Positions 25,469 through 35,912 of a DNA stretch of 49,930 nt are shown here, one piece after another. Below the pieces are notes generated by a model. The model had not been told where the DNA came from and did no database searches. It saw only the letters and a program-made list of their open reading frames with translations. The DNA is taken from assembly GCF_002259755.1 (NCBI RefSeq), contig NZ_MWWY01000043.1, positions 1 through 49,930 on the forward strand, read 5' to 3'. The translations under genes were made by a program, and so were the position numbers. This stretch comes from Bifidobacterium hapali (lineage in GTDB: Bacteria > Actinomycetota > Actinomycetes > Actinomycetales > Bifidobacteriaceae). Numbering within the stretch: position 1 is the stretch's first letter; the number at the start of each line of letters is the position of its first letter.

Positions 25469-26731
25469 ATGTCCGACGATCTAAATCTCAATACAATCTG
25501 GTGGCAGGTGTACCCACTCGGCTTCACCGGTGCACCCATTCGTCCTGCTACCGATGCCGAACGCACACTTACGCCACGGCTTGATATGATCACTTCGTGG
25601 CTCGATTATCTTATTGATCTCGGGGCGAACGGGCTCATGCTCAACCCGGTGTTTGCTTCGAGCACGCACGGCTACGATACGACTGACTATTACCGCATCG
25701 ACCCGAGACTCGGTGACGATGCAGCGTTCGATCGACTTGTTACGGCATGTCATGCGCGGGGCATTCGTATCATGCTTGATGGCGTATTCAATCATATTGG
25801 CCGTCAATCCTCGCTGTTTCAGCGAGCGCTCGTTGGCAATGATCCTCACACTGAGAGTATGTTTCGTATTGCGCGAGACAGTGCAGGGCAAGTTAGCGGA
25901 TACGAACGGTTTGAAGGTAACGATGATCTACCTGTGTTTAACCACGATGAGCCGGCAGTAGCGCAGCTTGTTGCAGATGTGATGTGCTACTGGATGCGTC
26001 GCGGCGTTGACGCATGGCGGCTTGATGCAGCATATGCGGTGCCACCGGAGTTTTGGACACATGTGTTACCGCAAGTACGTCGTGCATTTCCTCAAGCGTG
26101 GTTCATGGGGGAGGTCATTCATGGTGACTATCCGGCAATAATCACTGATTCCGGTATGGATTCACTCACTCAGTACGAGTTGTGGAAGGCGATCTGGAGT
26201 TCGATTAAATCTGGTAACTTTTACGAACTTGACTGGAGTCTGGCACGTCATAACACGTTCATGCGTACATTTACGCCGCTCACTTTCGTTGGTAATCATG
26301 ATGTGACTCGTATCGTCAGTCAGATCGGTGAATCGGAGGCAGCACTTGCAATGACGGTACTGTTTAGCGTTGGTGGTGTTCCTAGTATGTATTACGGCGA
26401 TGAGCAAGCCTGGCGCGGCGTGAAAGCAGATGTGTTGGGCGGTGATGATGCCGTCCGGCCTATGTTCCCGTCTAACCGTGACGGACTCGGCAACGATGGT
26501 GCGTGGATGTTCCAGCTTGTGCAAGGATTAATTGCGATCCGACGTCAACATCCGTGGATGATACGTGCGATCAGTGAACCAACGCAAGTGAGCAATCGTA
26601 GTTATTCATATGACGTTATCGGCACCGGGAATGATGCGAATCAGAGGCTGCATGTTGATTTGCGATTAGGGGAGCGGCCTACCGCTGATATTAGTGAGCA
26701 TGGCGTGCATCTCTATCATGTTGAGCACTGA
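25469..26731 (+). CDS. GH13 family glycoside hydrolase (alpha-amylase superfamily)
   Basis: A 420-residue intracellular member of GH13. The catalytic residues are in place: nucleophile D186 in WRLDAAY, acid/base E215 in MGEVIHGD, and D278 in VGNHDVTR. The first conserved region is MLDGVFNHIG. The N-terminus goes straight into the barrel (NTIWWQVYPLGF), and a short C-terminal beta domain follows. It resembles maltose- or cyclodextrin-acting enzymes, but its short length lacks the N-terminal dimerisation domain of true neopullulanases. ATG 25469 follows GAGGGAGGGC; the longer frame from 25433 has no ribosome site. No transporter for oligosaccharides is next to it. Confidence 0.93.
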   Translation: MSDDLNLNTIWWQVYPLGFTGAPIRPATDAERTLTPRLDMITSWLDYLIDLGANGLMLNPVFASSTHGYDTTDYYRIDPRLGDDAAFDRLVTACHARGIRIMLDGVFNHIGRQSSLFQRALVGNDPHTESMFRIARDSAGQVSGYERFEGNDDLPVFNHDEPAVAQLVADVMCYWMRRGVDAWRLDAAYAVPPEFWTHVLPQVRRAFPQAWFMGEVIHGDYPAIITDSGMDSLTQYELWKAIWSSIKSGNFYELDWSLARHNTFMRTFTPLTFVGNHDVTRIVSQIGESEAALAMTVLFSVGGVPSMYYGDEQAWRGVKADVLGGDDAVRPMFPSNRDGLGNDGAWMFQLVQGLIAIRRQHPWMIRAISEPTQVSNRSYSYDVIGTGNDANQRLHVDLRLGERPTADISEHGVHLYHVEH

Positions 26732-26866
26732 ATTGTTGCGGTAATCACAACAACAGTCGTGGCATCTTGACAGTGGTTGCTAAGTGGCTGGTCATGGTGG
26801 TTCGTATACTGTTCTGGTCCGTTTTTAACGGTCATTGTGAACGGCATACCGATATGAAAGAGCACT

Positions 26867-28429
26867 ATGAGCCAGTCCGACACTGAGCCGACTGACGGCA
26901 CTCACGCAGCAACGCAGCCGCATAGCCCGTCTAGCAACGTTACGTTACAGTCATCATGTGTGCAACAGCGGCAACATGTAACTGATACTGATCATCAGAC
27001 GCACGATCATGCGTTGCATACGAACTTGAAGCGCGGCATGGAATCGCGTCATTTGCAGATGATCTCTCTCGGTGGCGTGATCGGTACAGGCTTGTTTTTA
27101 AGTTCTGGCTATACGATTCAACAGGCCGGTCCAATCGGCACGATTCTCGCCTACGGCATCGGTGCGCTTATCGTGTATCTTGTCATGCTCACACTTGGTG
27201 AATTGTCTGTTGCAATGCCAGTGACTGGTTCCTTCCATGTGTATGCCGAACGTTTTATCGGCCCCGGTACTGGTTTTGTGATTGCGATCCAGTATTGGTT
27301 AACGTGGACCGTTGCGCTTGGTTCTGAATTTACGGCGGCAGGGCTCCTGATGCAACGGTGGTTCCCGCATACGCCAACATGGATATGGTCTGCTGCGTGT
27401 ATTATGCTTATTTTCACTGCGAATGCATTATCGGTACGTTTTTTCGCTGAAGCTGAATTCGTGTTCGCCTCGATTAAAGTGTTCGCAATCTGTGCGTTTA
27501 TCGCAATTGGCATGCTCGCGATTGTTGGCATTATTCCAATCGCTGGTTATGAACATGCGCCAATGTTTGACAATCTCATCAAAGATGGTGCGTTCCCGAA
27601 CGGATTCATGCCTGTGTTCGCTACGATTCTCACGGTTAATTTTGCGTTCTCCGGTACTGAACTTATCGGTGTAACTGCCGGCGAAACACGCGACCCTGAG
27701 ACAGCTGTACCCAAAGCTATTCACACCACATTGTGGCGTCTTGTACTGTTTTTTATCGGTTCGATTGTGGTGATGTGTGCGCTGATTCCGTGGCGTCAAG
27801 CTGGTGTTGGTGAGAGTCCTTTCGTTCTCGTGTTTAACTCAATTGGTATTCCATATGCAGCCGACATCATGAATTTTGTCGTGCTTACAGCTGTGTTGTC
27901 TGCGTCAAACTCTGGCTTGTATGCTTCGACACGCATGGTGTGGTCGATGGGTCACGAGGGAATGATTCCACGCTGGTTTGCGAAAACGAACCGTCGTGGT
28001 GTGCCGATGCTCGCGTTGTGTGCTGCGATGGCGGGCGGTTTGCTTGCCTTGTTATCGAGCGTGATTGCCGCGTCAACCGTGTATCTTGTGCTCGTAGCAT
28101 TGTCGGGACTGTCCGCTGTGGTCGTATGGATTGCTATTGCATACTGTCAGATCGTGTTCCGTCGTCGTTGGCTTGCTGCTGGGCATACGACGGACGAACT
28201 GAAGTATCGTACGCCGGGTTATCCGTACGTATCGTGGGCTGCATTCATCTTGTGTACTGCGTCATTTGTGCTAGTGATCTTTGACAAAGAGCAGCGGTTC
28301 GCACTCGTCGCTGAAATAGTGTTTATTGTTATCTGCTACGCCATCTACTACGTGCAGGCATGGTGGCGGCGTCAGCGTCTAGCACGATCGTCGGCTGACG
28401 TTCGTGAAGATTTCGCTGATAACATGTGA
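26867..28429 (+). CDS. Amino-acid permease, APC superfamily
   Basis: A 520-residue integral membrane transporter. A ~55-residue hydrophilic N-terminus rich in Gln, His and Thr precedes [26 protein letters not shown], the helix 1 region with the unwound substrate-binding GGVIGTG. About 12 hydrophobic segments follow, to ~500. [23 protein letters not shown] at ~257-279 is a signature of the amino-acid transporter group containing LysP, GabP, ProY and AroP. The substrate is therefore probably a single amino acid, but it cannot be named. ATG 26867 follows GAAAGAG. The following Ser-rich gene may be co-transcribed. Confidence 0.95.
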   Translation: MSQSDTEPTDGTHAATQPHSPSSNVTLQSSCVQQRQHVTDTDHQTHDHALHTNLKRGMESRHLQMISLGGVIGTGLFLSSGYTIQQAGPIGTILAYGIGALIVYLVMLTLGELSVAMPVTGSFHVYAERFIGPGTGFVIAIQYWLTWTVALGSEFTAAGLLMQRWFPHTPTWIWSAACIMLIFTANALSVRFFAEAEFVFASIKVFAICAFIAIGMLAIVGIIPIAGYEHAPMFDNLIKDGAFPNGFMPVFATILTVNFAFSGTELIGVTAGETRDPETAVPKAIHTTLWRLVLFFIGSIVVMCALIPWRQAGVGESPFVLVFNSIGIPYAADIMNFVVLTAVLSASNSGLYASTRMVWSMGHEGMIPRWFAKTNRRGVPMLALCAAMAGGLLALLSSVIAASTVYLVLVALSGLSAVVVWIAIAYCQIVFRRRWLAAGHTTDELKYRTPGYPYVSWAAFILCTASFVLVIFDKEQRFALVAEIVFIVICYAIYYVQAWWRRQRLARSSADVREDFADNM

Positions 28430-28484
28430 TAGTTACGTTGTTTTCACCTGCTACTCAGCGCGTTGCCAAGAAAAACCGCTATCG

Positions 28485-29627
28485 TTGCGTCGCGTGAAGA
28501 ATTTTTTCGAGGGTCTTTCTCTGTCGTCGCTGATCGCGGGCGCACTAGCTGCGGTCACTTCGTTTCTGCTGTCAGCAAAGATCGGTATAGCAGGATCGGT
28601 GATTGGCGTAGCTGCTGGCTCGATTGTATCCGCGGTCGCATCACAGATTTATAAGAACGTACTCAAAGCATCTGGTGAGAAGCTCCAAGATGTGACTGGA
28701 GTTGGCACTGGTTCCTCAGAGGATAAGTCTGACAAAGATGCTCATGAGGAGCTGGATGAGGTAGATCGTGTAGGGCGTGTCATCAGTTCTGATGAAGGCT
28801 CGCTGGTGCCGGGCTCGAATAGTGATGATGCGACTCGCGTGTTGGGTACGATTACTCGTACTGGTTTGCCATCGAATGAAACTAGTTACAGTGTTGGTCG
28901 TAGTGTGTCTGGTCGTGCAGCTACTGGACGAATATCTGGAGCTGGCCATATTTCGCAAGCATCGTTGGATGCGACTGATCGACAGAAACGTATTGCAATC
29001 GTGATTGCAATCGTGAGCGCGTTAGCGGCGGTTGCAGCAACAGCCGGTATCGTCATGCTCGTGACTCGCGGACAAGGCACTGATTCAGTAGTACGTGACT
29101 GGGTGAATACGACACAGACACCAACGCAACAACAGACTGAACCGCCGGCTGACCATCAGTCTGGGACTGATACTGATAACGGGTCGGTTAGTGGCAACAA
29201 TACTGATGACACAACGGACGATGCCGCCAAGGGGGATACGTCCTCGCACGATTCGACATCGAATGGCAATGGCTCATCATCGAACACTAATGACAGCACG
29301 ACTAGTGGCAATTCCAGCGAGGATTCCTCATCGAATGGAACTGGAACGTCTTCCGGCTCTTCGACAGGAGGATCTGGTTCCTCATCGGGGTCTACCAGTG
29401 GCAATAGTACTAGTGGCAGTAGTACGACGAATAACAACACTTCAGGAGAAACGTCTGGCTCTGGTTCTGACAGCAACTCGTCATCAGATAATACGTCTTC
29501 CGGCTCGGCTTCTACGGACAGTTCGTCATCAGGCTCTTCAACTGATCACTCCTCGTCAGGATCACAATCTTCTGGTTCATCGACAGATTCAACAAGCGGT
29601 TCAGCCGGAACCAGCAACGAGCAGTAA
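28485..29627 (+). CDS. Membrane-anchored surface protein with a Ser/Thr/Gly/Asn-rich tail
   Basis: I do not recognise the family. From TTG 28485 (GTG 28494 is an alternative) the protein is ~380 residues. Two hydrophobic stretches lie at ~11-30 and ~33-55, then a polar, acidic region to ~165. A strong membrane segment (RIAIVIAIVSALAAVAATAG) follows at ~170-190. The C-terminal ~185 residues are low-complexity, made almost wholly of S, G, T, N and D, with no cysteine and no sortase motif. The most likely topology puts that tail outside the cell, where it could be glycosylated or span the cell wall. The frame is open back to 28404 inside the permease gene, but an overlap of that size is unlikely. 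Confidence 0.8.
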   Translation: MRRVKNFFEGLSLSSLIAGALAAVTSFLLSAKIGIAGSVIGVAAGSIVSAVASQIYKNVLKASGEKLQDVTGVGTGSSEDKSDKDAHEELDEVDRVGRVISSDEGSLVPGSNSDDATRVLGTITRTGLPSNETSYSVGRSVSGRAATGRISGAGHISQASLDATDRQKRIAIVIAIVSALAAVAATAGIVMLVTRGQGTDSVVRDWVNTTQTPTQQQTEPPADHQSGTDTDNGSVSGNNTDDTTDDAAKGDTSSHDSTSNGNGSSSNTNDSTTSGNSSEDSSSNGTGTSSGSSTGGSGSSSGSTSGNSTSGSSTTNNNTSGETSGSGSDSNSSSDNTSSGSASTDSSSSGSSTDHSSSGSQSSGSSTDSTSGSAGTSNEQ

Positions 29628-29643
29628 AAACAGTTTGGTCTGT

Positions 29644-29702
29644 TTGTCAGGGCAGTACCTACAAATAGCTTTGCTATTTGCTTAACGGCGCTGTTCTGAC
29701 AA
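29644..29702 (+). terminator. Nested hairpin after the Ser-rich protein gene
   Basis: TTGTCAGGGCAG at 29644-29655 faces CTGTTCTGACAA ending at 29702, pairing with two G·U positions. Between them is a second hairpin, AAATAGC/GCTATTT with a TTT loop. It lies 17 bases after the stop codon. The T run expected of a factor-independent terminator is missing. Confidence 0.45.
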
Positions 29703-29778
29703 GGGGAGCCAAGAACATTGTTAACGCACTAATGACGAAGGATTCTAGTCATTCAGCTTATGCGAGACACGCCGTCGG

Positions 29779-29807
29779 TTGCGCCGATCGTGGCGGTGTC
29801 GTATTGT
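29779..29807 (+). promoter_or_regulatory. Promoter for tRNA-Ala and tRNA-Gly
   Basis: TTGCGC at 29779-29784 and TATTGT at 29802-29807 are separated by 17 bases. The -10 box lies 34 bases before the tRNA-Ala gene, a good distance for a stable-RNA transcript. Confidence 0.55.
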
Positions 29808-29841
29808 ATTCCACGTTCAGCAATGAGCAATACTCATAATC

Positions 29842-29914
29842 GGGGCTATAGCGCAGCTGGTAGCGCATCTCCATGGCATGGAGAGGGTCAGGGGTTCGAA
29901 TCCCCTTAGCTCCA
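29842..29914 (+). tRNA. tRNA-Ala (anticodon GGC)
   Basis: Acceptor arms GGGGCTA (29842-29848) and TAGCTCC (29907-29913) pair with one G·U, and the discriminator is A. The anticodon stem is TCTCC/GGAGA with the loop ATGGCAT, giving GGC. The T-arm GGGGTTCGAATCCCC is perfect. CCA is not fully encoded (CACG follows). Confidence 0.96.
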
Positions 29915-29944
29915 CGGAATCCGCTTCTCACGGCGGAATCCTTT

Positions 29945-30020
29945 GCGGACATAGCTTAGTTGGTAAAGCGCAACCTTGCCAAGGTTGAGACCGCGGGTTC
30001 GAGTCCCGTTGTCCGCTCCA
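29945..30020 (+). tRNA. tRNA-Gly (anticodon GCC)
   Basis: Acceptor arms GCGGACA (from 29945) and TGTCCGC (30010-30016), discriminator T and encoded CCA (30018-30020). The anticodon stem is CAACC/GGTTG with the loop TTGCCAA. It is 30 bases after tRNA-Ala and probably shares its transcript. Confidence 0.96.
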
Positions 30021-30022
30021 GT

Positions 30023-30055
30023 AATGGCTCCCGATGGGAGCCATTTGTGTTTGTT
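30023..30055 (+). terminator. Terminator after tRNA-Gly
   Basis: A perfect 10-bp stem (30023-30032 with 30036-30045) has a 3-base loop and is followed by a T-rich stretch (TGTGTTTGTTTG). It directly follows the encoded CCA of tRNA-Gly. Confidence 0.85.
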
Positions 30056-30074
30056 TGTAGTCTAACGGTTTTTC

Positions 30075-30284
30075 CGAGTGCTTCTGAGTGGCAGAAAATG
30101 CTCACTGAGCGGCACTCAGTGAGCATTTTCTGCCACTCAGGAACACTCGTGGCGGTTTTCTCTCACTGAGTACCATGCAGGCGAGCGTTTTCTGCCACTC
30201 ACAAACCATACAGGGCCGGGGCGCACCGGGAGTGGCGGTTTTCTCTCACTGAGCATCGTCTCAGTGAGAGAAAACCGCCACTCC
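30075..30284. repeat. Cluster of long palindromic repeats upstream of thrS
   Basis: Two related sequence types alternate. Type A (GAGTGGCAGAAAATGCTCAC) forms a perfect 26-bp-arm hairpin (30084-30109 with 30115-30140, 5-base loop) whose stem extends outward to about 30075 and 30149. Type B (AGTGGCGGTTTTCTCTCAC) forms a perfect 25-bp-arm hairpin (30229-30253 with 30260-30284, 6-base loop). Between them are a lone type B half at 30151-30170 and a lone type A half, inverted, at 30183-30201. Both types share the outer GAGTGGC and inner CACTGAG but differ in the middle. The layout resembles the clustered palindromes known as REP/BIME elements. No gene is found here. Confidence 0.85.
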
Positions 30285-30404
30285 AACACTGATCTCGCAA
30301 CAATGTCTCCCTGATGTCGGTACTCGCTTCTATCGTGTCGCATGTTGATTACCAGTCCAGGTCTGCACATTAGTAACGCGGACCCCGATAGCAAAGGACA
30401 TATC

Positions 30405-32450
30405 ATGGCGCAAAGCTCCATCTCCATCACGGTCAATGGCGAAACGAAGGAGGTGGAAGCAACCACCACTGGCGTCGAACTGTTCGCGGATGACAAGAAC
30501 ATTATCGCCGTACGTCTCAATGGCGAACTGCGTGACCTGTACACGCCGCTTGCAGATGGCGACACGGTTGAATCTGTCGCCCTTGATAGCGAGGACGGCC
30601 TTGGTATCATGCGTCACTCTGCAACGCATGTTATGGCTCAGGCTGTTCAAGAACTGTTCCCGAACGCTAAGCTCGGCGTCGGCCCGATTATCAAGGACGG
30701 CTTCTACTACGATTTCCAAGTTGATCAGCCGTTCACTCCGGACGATCTGAAGAATATCGAGAAGCACATGCAGCGGATCATCAAGTCCGCGCAGTCGTTC
30801 CGCCGCCGCACGGTCACCGAGGAGGAGGCGCTTGCTGAGGAAGCCGATCAGCCGTTTAAGATCGAGCTCATCAAGGATAAGGAAGCACATCTCGATCCGT
30901 CTACTGCAACCGAAATTTCCGGCAAGGAACTGAGCTTCTACGATAACGTTGACCGTGACGGCAATGTCGTGTGGAAGGACTTGTGCCGTGGGCCGCACCT
31001 GCCGAACACGCACTTCATTAAGGCATTTAAGATTGAGCGTTCTGCTGCTGCATACTGGCGTGGCAGCGAGAAGAACCCGACCATGCAGCGTATCTACGGT
31101 ACTGCGTGGGCGACGAAGGAAGATCTCAAGGAATATCAGACTCGTCTTGAAGAAGCCGCGAAGCGTGACCACCGTAAGCTCGGTGCAGAAATGGACCTGT
31201 TCTCCTTCCCAGAGGAAATCGGACCGGGCCTTGCTGTGTTCCATCCGAAGGGTGCTGCGGTCATCAACGCGATGGAAGATTACTCGCGTGAGATGCATCG
31301 TAAGTACCACTACAGCTTCGTACAGACTCCGCACATCACTAAGGGTGGTCTGTATGAGACTTCTGGCCACCTGCACTGGTACAAGGACTCTATGTACCCG
31401 GCCATGCGTCTGGACGAGGAGCGCGACGCGGACGGCAACATCACCAAGCAAGGCTTTGATTACTACTTGAAGCCAATGAACTGCCCGATGCACAACCTGA
31501 TCTTCAAGTCTCGTCAGCGCTCATATCGTGAGTTGCCGCTGCGTTTGTTTGAGTTTGGTACTGTGTACCGTTACGAGAAGTCCGGTGAGGTTCATGGTCT
31601 GACCCGTGTGCGTGGTTTGACTCAGGATGATTCCCACATCTACTGCACTCGCGAACAGATGAAGGGAGAGCTCACCAATCTGCTGACCTTCGTGCTCAAG
31701 GTGCTTAAGGACTTCGGCTTGAACGATTTCTACCTTGAGCTGTCCACCAAGGACCCGAACAAGTACGTCGGTTCCGACGAGATTTGGGAGGAAGCAACCA
31801 ACACGCTTGCTGAGGTTGCCAAGGATTCTGGTCTTACCCTCGTGGCTGATCCGGGTGGAGCTGCATTCTACGGCCCGAAGATTTCCGTGCAGGCGCGTGA
31901 CGCGATCGGACGTACGTGGCAGGTGTCGACTATTCAGCTCGACTTCAACCTTCCAGAGCGTTTCCAGCTTGAGTACATTGCAGCTGACGGTACCCATCAG
32001 CGCCCGGTGATGATTCACCGTGCACTCTTCGGTTCTATCGAGCGTTTCTTTGCTGTGCTGCTTGAACACTACGCAGGTGCGTTCCCAGTGTGGCTTGCCC
32101 CGGTGCAGGTGCTTGGTATTCCGGTGGCTGACGAGTTTGCACCGCATCTGGCAGGTTTCATCAAGAGCCTTGAAGATGATATGGTTCGTTGCGAAATTGA
32201 TTATTCTGATGATCGTTTCGGTAAAAAGATTCGTAACGCATCGAAGTCTAAGACGCCGTTCATTCTCATCGTCGGCGAGGAGGACGCCAAGAACAACGCG
32301 GTGAGCTTCCGCTTCCGTGACGGTAGCCAGCTCAATGGCGTACCGGTCGATCAGGCACGTGCGCAGATTCTTGACGTGATCGCTAAGCGCGTCCAGATCA
32401 ACTCTGTCGATGATTTTAAGGCTGCTGTAGCTGCGCCGGCTGAGGACTGA
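30405..32450 (+). CDS. thrS: Threonyl-tRNA synthetase
   Basis: Class II synthetase that charges tRNA-Thr. The 681-residue protein has an N-terminal TGS domain (~1-65), then the editing domain beginning [13 protein letters not shown]. The catalytic domain has motif 2 around [23 protein letters not shown], the zinc cysteine in MNCPMHN, and the zinc histidine and motif 3 in [13 protein letters not shown]-terminal anticodon-binding domain starts at [15 protein letters not shown] 30405 follows AAAGGA at 30393-30398; the frame reaches back to 30342, but that start has no ribosome site. I saw no T-box antiterminator core in the leader. A hairpin at 32463-32514 follows. Confidence 0.98.
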   Translation: MAQSSISITVNGETKEVEATTTGVELFADDKNIIAVRLNGELRDLYTPLADGDTVESVALDSEDGLGIMRHSATHVMAQAVQELFPNAKLGVGPIIKDGFYYDFQVDQPFTPDDLKNIEKHMQRIIKSAQSFRRRTVTEEEALAEEADQPFKIELIKDKEAHLDPSTATEISGKELSFYDNVDRDGNVVWKDLCRGPHLPNTHFIKAFKIERSAAAYWRGSEKNPTMQRIYGTAWATKEDLKEYQTRLEEAAKRDHRKLGAEMDLFSFPEEIGPGLAVFHPKGAAVINAMEDYSREMHRKYHYSFVQTPHITKGGLYETSGHLHWYKDSMYPAMRLDEERDADGNITKQGFDYYLKPMNCPMHNLIFKSRQRSYRELPLRLFEFGTVYRYEKSGEVHGLTRVRGLTQDDSHIYCTREQMKGELTNLLTFVLKVLKDFGLNDFYLELSTKDPNKYVGSDEIWEEATNTLAEVAKDSGLTLVADPGGAAFYGPKISVQARDAIGRTWQVSTIQLDFNLPERFQLEYIAADGTHQRPVMIHRALFGSIERFFAVLLEHYAGAFPVWLAPVQVLGIPVADEFAPHLAGFIKSLEDDMVRCEIDYSDDRFGKKIRNASKSKTPFILIVGEEDAKNNAVSFRFRDGSQLNGVPVDQARAQILDVIAKRVQINSVDDFKAAVAAPAED

Positions 32451-32462
32451 TTCAGGTTATAC

Positions 32463-32514
32463 GAAGTGGCGGGTTGGCCGTCCGTGTGTTGTTGGGCAGT
32501 CAACCCGCCACTTC
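32463..32514 (+). terminator. Hairpin after thrS
   Basis: A 14-bp perfect stem (GAAGTGGCGGGTTG at 32463-32476 with its complement at 32501-32514) encloses a 24-base loop. It begins 12 bases after the thrS stop codon. There is no T run. Confidence 0.7.
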
Positions 32515-32637
32515 ATGTGATGCGCAGTAAACCGTGATCGTAGAGTGCCTGAAGGCTGATCATCTTCAGTTGTCTGCAAATCGCTCTAAAATTATTTCGT
32601 TTGCCAGTTTTTATTCGTAAGATCTGCTAGGAGCATT

Positions 32638-33393
32638 ATGTCAGGTCATTCCAAGTGGGCGACTACTAAGCACAAGAAGGCCGCTATTGACGCTAAGCGC
32701 GGCAAGCTGTTCGCCAAGCTCATTAAGAATATTGAAATTGCTGCCCGTATGGGTGGCGGCGATCCGGACGGCAACCCGTCACTGTACGACGCTATTTACA
32801 AGGCTAAGAAAGCGTCCATGCCTGCGGACAACATCAAGCGTGCTGTCAAGCGTGGCTCTGGTGAAGAAGCTGGTGGCGCAAGCTACGAAGACATCGTGTA
32901 TGAAGGCTACGCACCTGCTGGTGTGGGCCTGATTATCGAGTGCTTGACTGATAATCGCAACCGTGCTGCTGCCGAAGTGCGTTCCACCTTGACTAAGGGT
33001 AATGGTTCACTCGCAACGTCTGGTTCCGTGTCTTTCAACTTTGAGCGTAAAGGTCAGATTGAGGTTCCGTCTGAGGGCGTGGACTTTGATGATCTGTTTG
33101 AGAAGGCGGGCGACGCTGGTGCTGAGGATGTGGTTGACGATGGTGATGTGTTCACTGTTGTCACCGATCCATCTGACCTGCACACGGTGCGCAAGAGCTT
33201 GCAGGATGCTGGTTTTGACTATGATTCTGCAGATATGGTTATGCGTCCGAAGAATGAGGTTGAGTTGAGCCTTGAGGATGCGCAGAAGGTGTCTCGTCTC
33301 ATCGATAATCTCGACGATCTGGACGATGTACAGAACATCTATTCCAACTGGACCGCTTCCGATGAGGTTATGGCCCAGCTTGACGAGGAGTAA
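32638..33393 (+). CDS. YebC/PmpR family regulator (TACO1-like)
   Basis: A 251-residue protein starting [16 protein letters not shown], the family hallmark, then the three-domain layout of the YebC fold ([36 protein letters not shown]; the acidic C-terminal part). Family members have been described as transcriptional regulators and as translation factors that help ribosomes through proline-rich stretches. It lies upstream of ruvC with a 7-base gap, the order seen in many actinobacteria, so it is probably co-transcribed with the Holliday-junction genes. AGGAG precedes ATG 32638. Confidence 0.95.
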   Translation: MSGHSKWATTKHKKAAIDAKRGKLFAKLIKNIEIAARMGGGDPDGNPSLYDAIYKAKKASMPADNIKRAVKRGSGEEAGGASYEDIVYEGYAPAGVGLIIECLTDNRNRAAAEVRSTLTKGNGSLATSGSVSFNFERKGQIEVPSEGVDFDDLFEKAGDAGAEDVVDDGDVFTVVTDPSDLHTVRKSLQDAGFDYDSADMVMRPKNEVELSLEDAQKVSRLIDNLDDLDDVQNIYSNWTASDEVMAQLDEE

Positions 33394-33400
33394 TCGTTAA

Positions 33401-33982
33401 GTGATTATTCTTGGCGTTGACCCCGGGCTTACTCGCTGCGGGGTCGGCGTGATCGAAGCCGGCGCACATCGCCGGCTTTCGTTTATTCACGTCGATGTGG
33501 TGCGTTCGTCGCCTGATACGTCGCAGGATTTGCGTCTGCTCGCTATCTATAACGGTTTAGTTGATAAGATTGAACGGTTTGCGCCAGATACAGTGTCTAT
33601 TGAACGCGTTTTTGCTCAATCGAATCATAATACGGTGCTCGGTACTGCGCAGGCAGCAGGTTTAGCTATGCTTGCTGCAGCACAACGGGGTATTCCGGTG
33701 GCATTGCATACACCAACTGAGTCGAAGCTTGCAATCACGGGTAATGGTAAGGCTGAAAAACCGCAGATGGAACGTATGGTTGCTCGCATTTTGGGCCTTA
33801 ACGAGCCGCCTACTCCTGCTGATGCTGCTGATGCGCTTGCTATTGCGATCTGCCATGCGTTACGACCGCAAGGCGCATTGCAAGGTGGCGAGCGTGAGCA
33901 ACATTTGACTGCTGCTCAACGTCAGTGGGCGTTAGCTGCACAACGATCGAAGAGACGGCACGGGACCGATCGCGGCATGTAG
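33401..33982 (+). CDS. ruvC: Crossover junction endodeoxyribonuclease RuvC
   Basis: RuvC cuts Holliday junctions. The 193-residue protein has the first catalytic aspartate in [10 protein letters not shown] (D7), the second acidic residue in VSIERVFAQ, and the C-terminal cluster in [15 protein letters not shown] 33401 is preceded by GAGGAG at 33385-33390. The last ~30 residues are basic and not conserved in the family. ruvA follows after 164 bases, an unusually wide gap in which I see no gene. Confidence 0.97.
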   Translation: MIILGVDPGLTRCGVGVIEAGAHRRLSFIHVDVVRSSPDTSQDLRLLAIYNGLVDKIERFAPDTVSIERVFAQSNHNTVLGTAQAAGLAMLAAAQRGIPVALHTPTESKLAITGNGKAEKPQMERMVARILGLNEPPTPADAADALAIAICHALRPQGALQGGEREQHLTAAQRQWALAAQRSKRRHGTDRGM

Positions 33983-34146
33983 TTGCTTGCCATAGGTGAT
34001 GTATTTCTGTCTGTGGGCTGTGGCGTGTCGCTAAGTATTAGGCTGTACATGATATGTTTTCAGCCGTTTTCTGTGGTACGTGGTCCGGCATATCCGATAT
34101 GGTTGTAGAACAGATGTTCGAATATGGTATTTGGTGAGGACTCGTC

Positions 34147-34770
34147 ATGATAGGTATGCTCAGTGGCCGCGTTGCTGAAGTGAGTGCGGATTGTGTGCTG
34201 ATTGAGGTGAGCGGCGTAGGATACGAAGTTCGCATGCCGTCTGCGGAATTGTCGTCACTGCATGCTGGCCGAGACATTCGCGTTTACACATCGTTATCGG
34301 TATCGCAAGACGCGATCACTCTGTTTGGCTTTCTCACTGCGGCTTCCAAACGAATGTTTCTACAACTACAAAAAGTGAGCGGCATTGGCCCGAAGGTAGC
34401 GTTATCGTTGTTGTCAACATTGCCGCCAGATAGGCTTGCCAAAGCAGTGGCAGATGGCGATGCTGCAGCCCTGTCGAAGGCTCCTGGACTAGGTCGTAAG
34501 GGTGCGCAGAAGATTATTCTTGAGCTTAAGGGTACGATCGACCTTGATTCTATTGAATCTGCTGGTGTGCCATCATCTGTTCGTACCCCTCAAGATGCGA
34601 ACGTGAACCAAGTGATTGAGGGACTTATGTCGTTAGGCTGGCGCCAGCAAGATGCTCAATCTGCAGTGGACACTGCTTGCCGGGATAATGATATTGTAAT
34701 GCCTCTTGCAGCTGATGATGTACCTCGTGTGCTCAAACTCGCCTTGACCTCCCTTGATCGCGGAAGGTGA
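34147..34770 (+). CDS. ruvA: Holliday junction branch-migration protein RuvA
   Basis: RuvA binds the four-way junction as a tetramer and loads RuvB. The 207-residue protein starts [15 protein letters not shown]. The helix-hairpin-helix pair includes [16 protein letters not shown] and [18 protein letters not shown]. The C-terminal RuvB-contact helix domain (~150-207) has [17 protein letters not shown]. The stop overlaps GTG 34767, and ruvB probably starts at ATG 34776, so the genes are tightly coupled. Confidence 0.97.
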   Translation: MIGMLSGRVAEVSADCVLIEVSGVGYEVRMPSAELSSLHAGRDIRVYTSLSVSQDAITLFGFLTAASKRMFLQLQKVSGIGPKVALSLLSTLPPDRLAKAVADGDAAALSKAPGLGRKGAQKIILELKGTIDLDSIESAGVPSSVRTPQDANVNQVIEGLMSLGWRQQDAQSAVDTACRDNDIVMPLAADDVPRVLKLALTSLDRGR

Positions 34771-34775
34771 CCGAT

Positions 34776-35831
34776 ATGGAATATGATGCTCAGACGAACA
34801 CCGGAGCGAACGAGGAATCGTTACGCATGGTGTCTGCTGCGCCTATTGGCAATGAACCGGTTAGCGATGAGGAGTTGCGTCCTCATGCGTTGGACGGATT
34901 CATTGGTCAACCGCTGTTGAAAGCTCAGTTGCAACTCTTTCTCGATGCTGCTCGCAAGCGTGAGGTACCGCCCGACCATATCTTGCTTGCTGGTCCTCCG
35001 GGCTTAGGCAAAACCACGTTGGCGATGATTGTAGCCAATGAGCTCGGCGTGCCGATTCGTGTGACTTCTGGCCCAGCTATTCAACATGCAGGAGATCTCG
35101 CCTCAATTTTAAGTTCACTTGACGCAGGCGAAGTGCTCTTCATTGATGAGATCCATCGTTTGCCGCGGCCTGCAGAAGAATTGCTGTATATTGCGATGGA
35201 GGATTTTCGTGTTGATGTCATGGTTGGTAAAGGACCTGGCGCAACCTCGATTCCGTTAACATTGCCACGTTTTACCGTAATTGGTGCAACCACGCGTGAG
35301 GGTATGTTGCCTTCACCACTGCGTGCCCGTTTTGGTTTTACTGCTCATCTCGATTTTTACCCGCATGAAGAACTGGAGAAACTTATCGAACGCTCGGCTG
35401 ATGTGCTTGGTGTGAAGTTGGATGGGCAAGCAGCTCATGAGATGGCGGTGCGATCTCGTGGAACACCTCGTATTGCCAATCGGTTACTACGACGTGTGCG
35501 TGATTGGGCTATTGTTCACGATTTGGACAGTGTGGGTCCTGACGATGTTAAGTCAGCGCTGGAACTCTACCAGATTGATGCTGAGGGGCTTGATCGTCTT
35601 GATATTGCCGTATTAAACGCTATTGTTACTCATTTCAATGGCGGTCCAGTAGGCTTGAACACACTTTCTGCCATTGTGGGAGAGGAGTCTGAAACTGTGG
35701 AAACGGTTTGCGAACCGTACCTAGTTCGTGAGGGATTCCTCGTTCGTACGCCGAAAGGACGTGTTGCCACCGACAAAGCGTGGGCTCATTTGGGCTTAAC
35801 GCCGCGCGAGGATGTCAGTAAGCTATTCTAA
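34776..35831 (+). CDS. ruvB: Holliday junction helicase RuvB
   Basis: The hexameric motor that drives branch migration. Walker A is [12 protein letters not shown], Walker [12 protein letters not shown]. Sensor 1 ([11 protein letters not shown]) and the arginine-finger region (SPLRARFGF) are both present, and the winged-helix C-terminal domain is recognisable. The ATG at 34776 has GGAAGG at 34762-34767; the in-frame GTG 34767 lies on that site and is unlikely to start translation. The product is 351 residues. Confidence 0.98.
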   Translation: MEYDAQTNTGANEESLRMVSAAPIGNEPVSDEELRPHALDGFIGQPLLKAQLQLFLDAARKREVPPDHILLAGPPGLGKTTLAMIVANELGVPIRVTSGPAIQHAGDLASILSSLDAGEVLFIDEIHRLPRPAEELLYIAMEDFRVDVMVGKGPGATSIPLTLPRFTVIGATTREGMLPSPLRARFGFTAHLDFYPHEELEKLIERSADVLGVKLDGQAAHEMAVRSRGTPRIANRLLRRVRDWAIVHDLDSVGPDDVKSALELYQIDAEGLDRLDIAVLNAIVTHFNGGPVGLNTLSAIVGEESETVETVCEPYLVREGFLVRTPKGRVATDKAWAHLGLTPREDVSKLF

Positions 35832-35912
35832 ACTTGCTGATTTGGACACCAGTTATAACCGTGGAAATCATGTCAGTAGCAGATTATCCATGCGACCGTT
35901 AGGAGTATCGTC

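Noticed and set aside
29156..29476. Acidic 106-residue minus-strand frame rich in Pro, Val and Leu
   Set aside because: It is the antisense reading of the Ser/Gly repeat tail of the surface protein; low-complexity codons keep the other strand open.
30075..30284. A CRISPR array before thrS
   Set aside because: The repeated units are palindromes of two types in both orientations with irregular spacing, not direct repeats with equal unique spacers, and no cas gene is nearby.
30291..30404. A T-box riboswitch in the thrS leader
   Set aside because: The conserved T-box antiterminator core is not present in the leader, and no specifier-loop structure is apparent.
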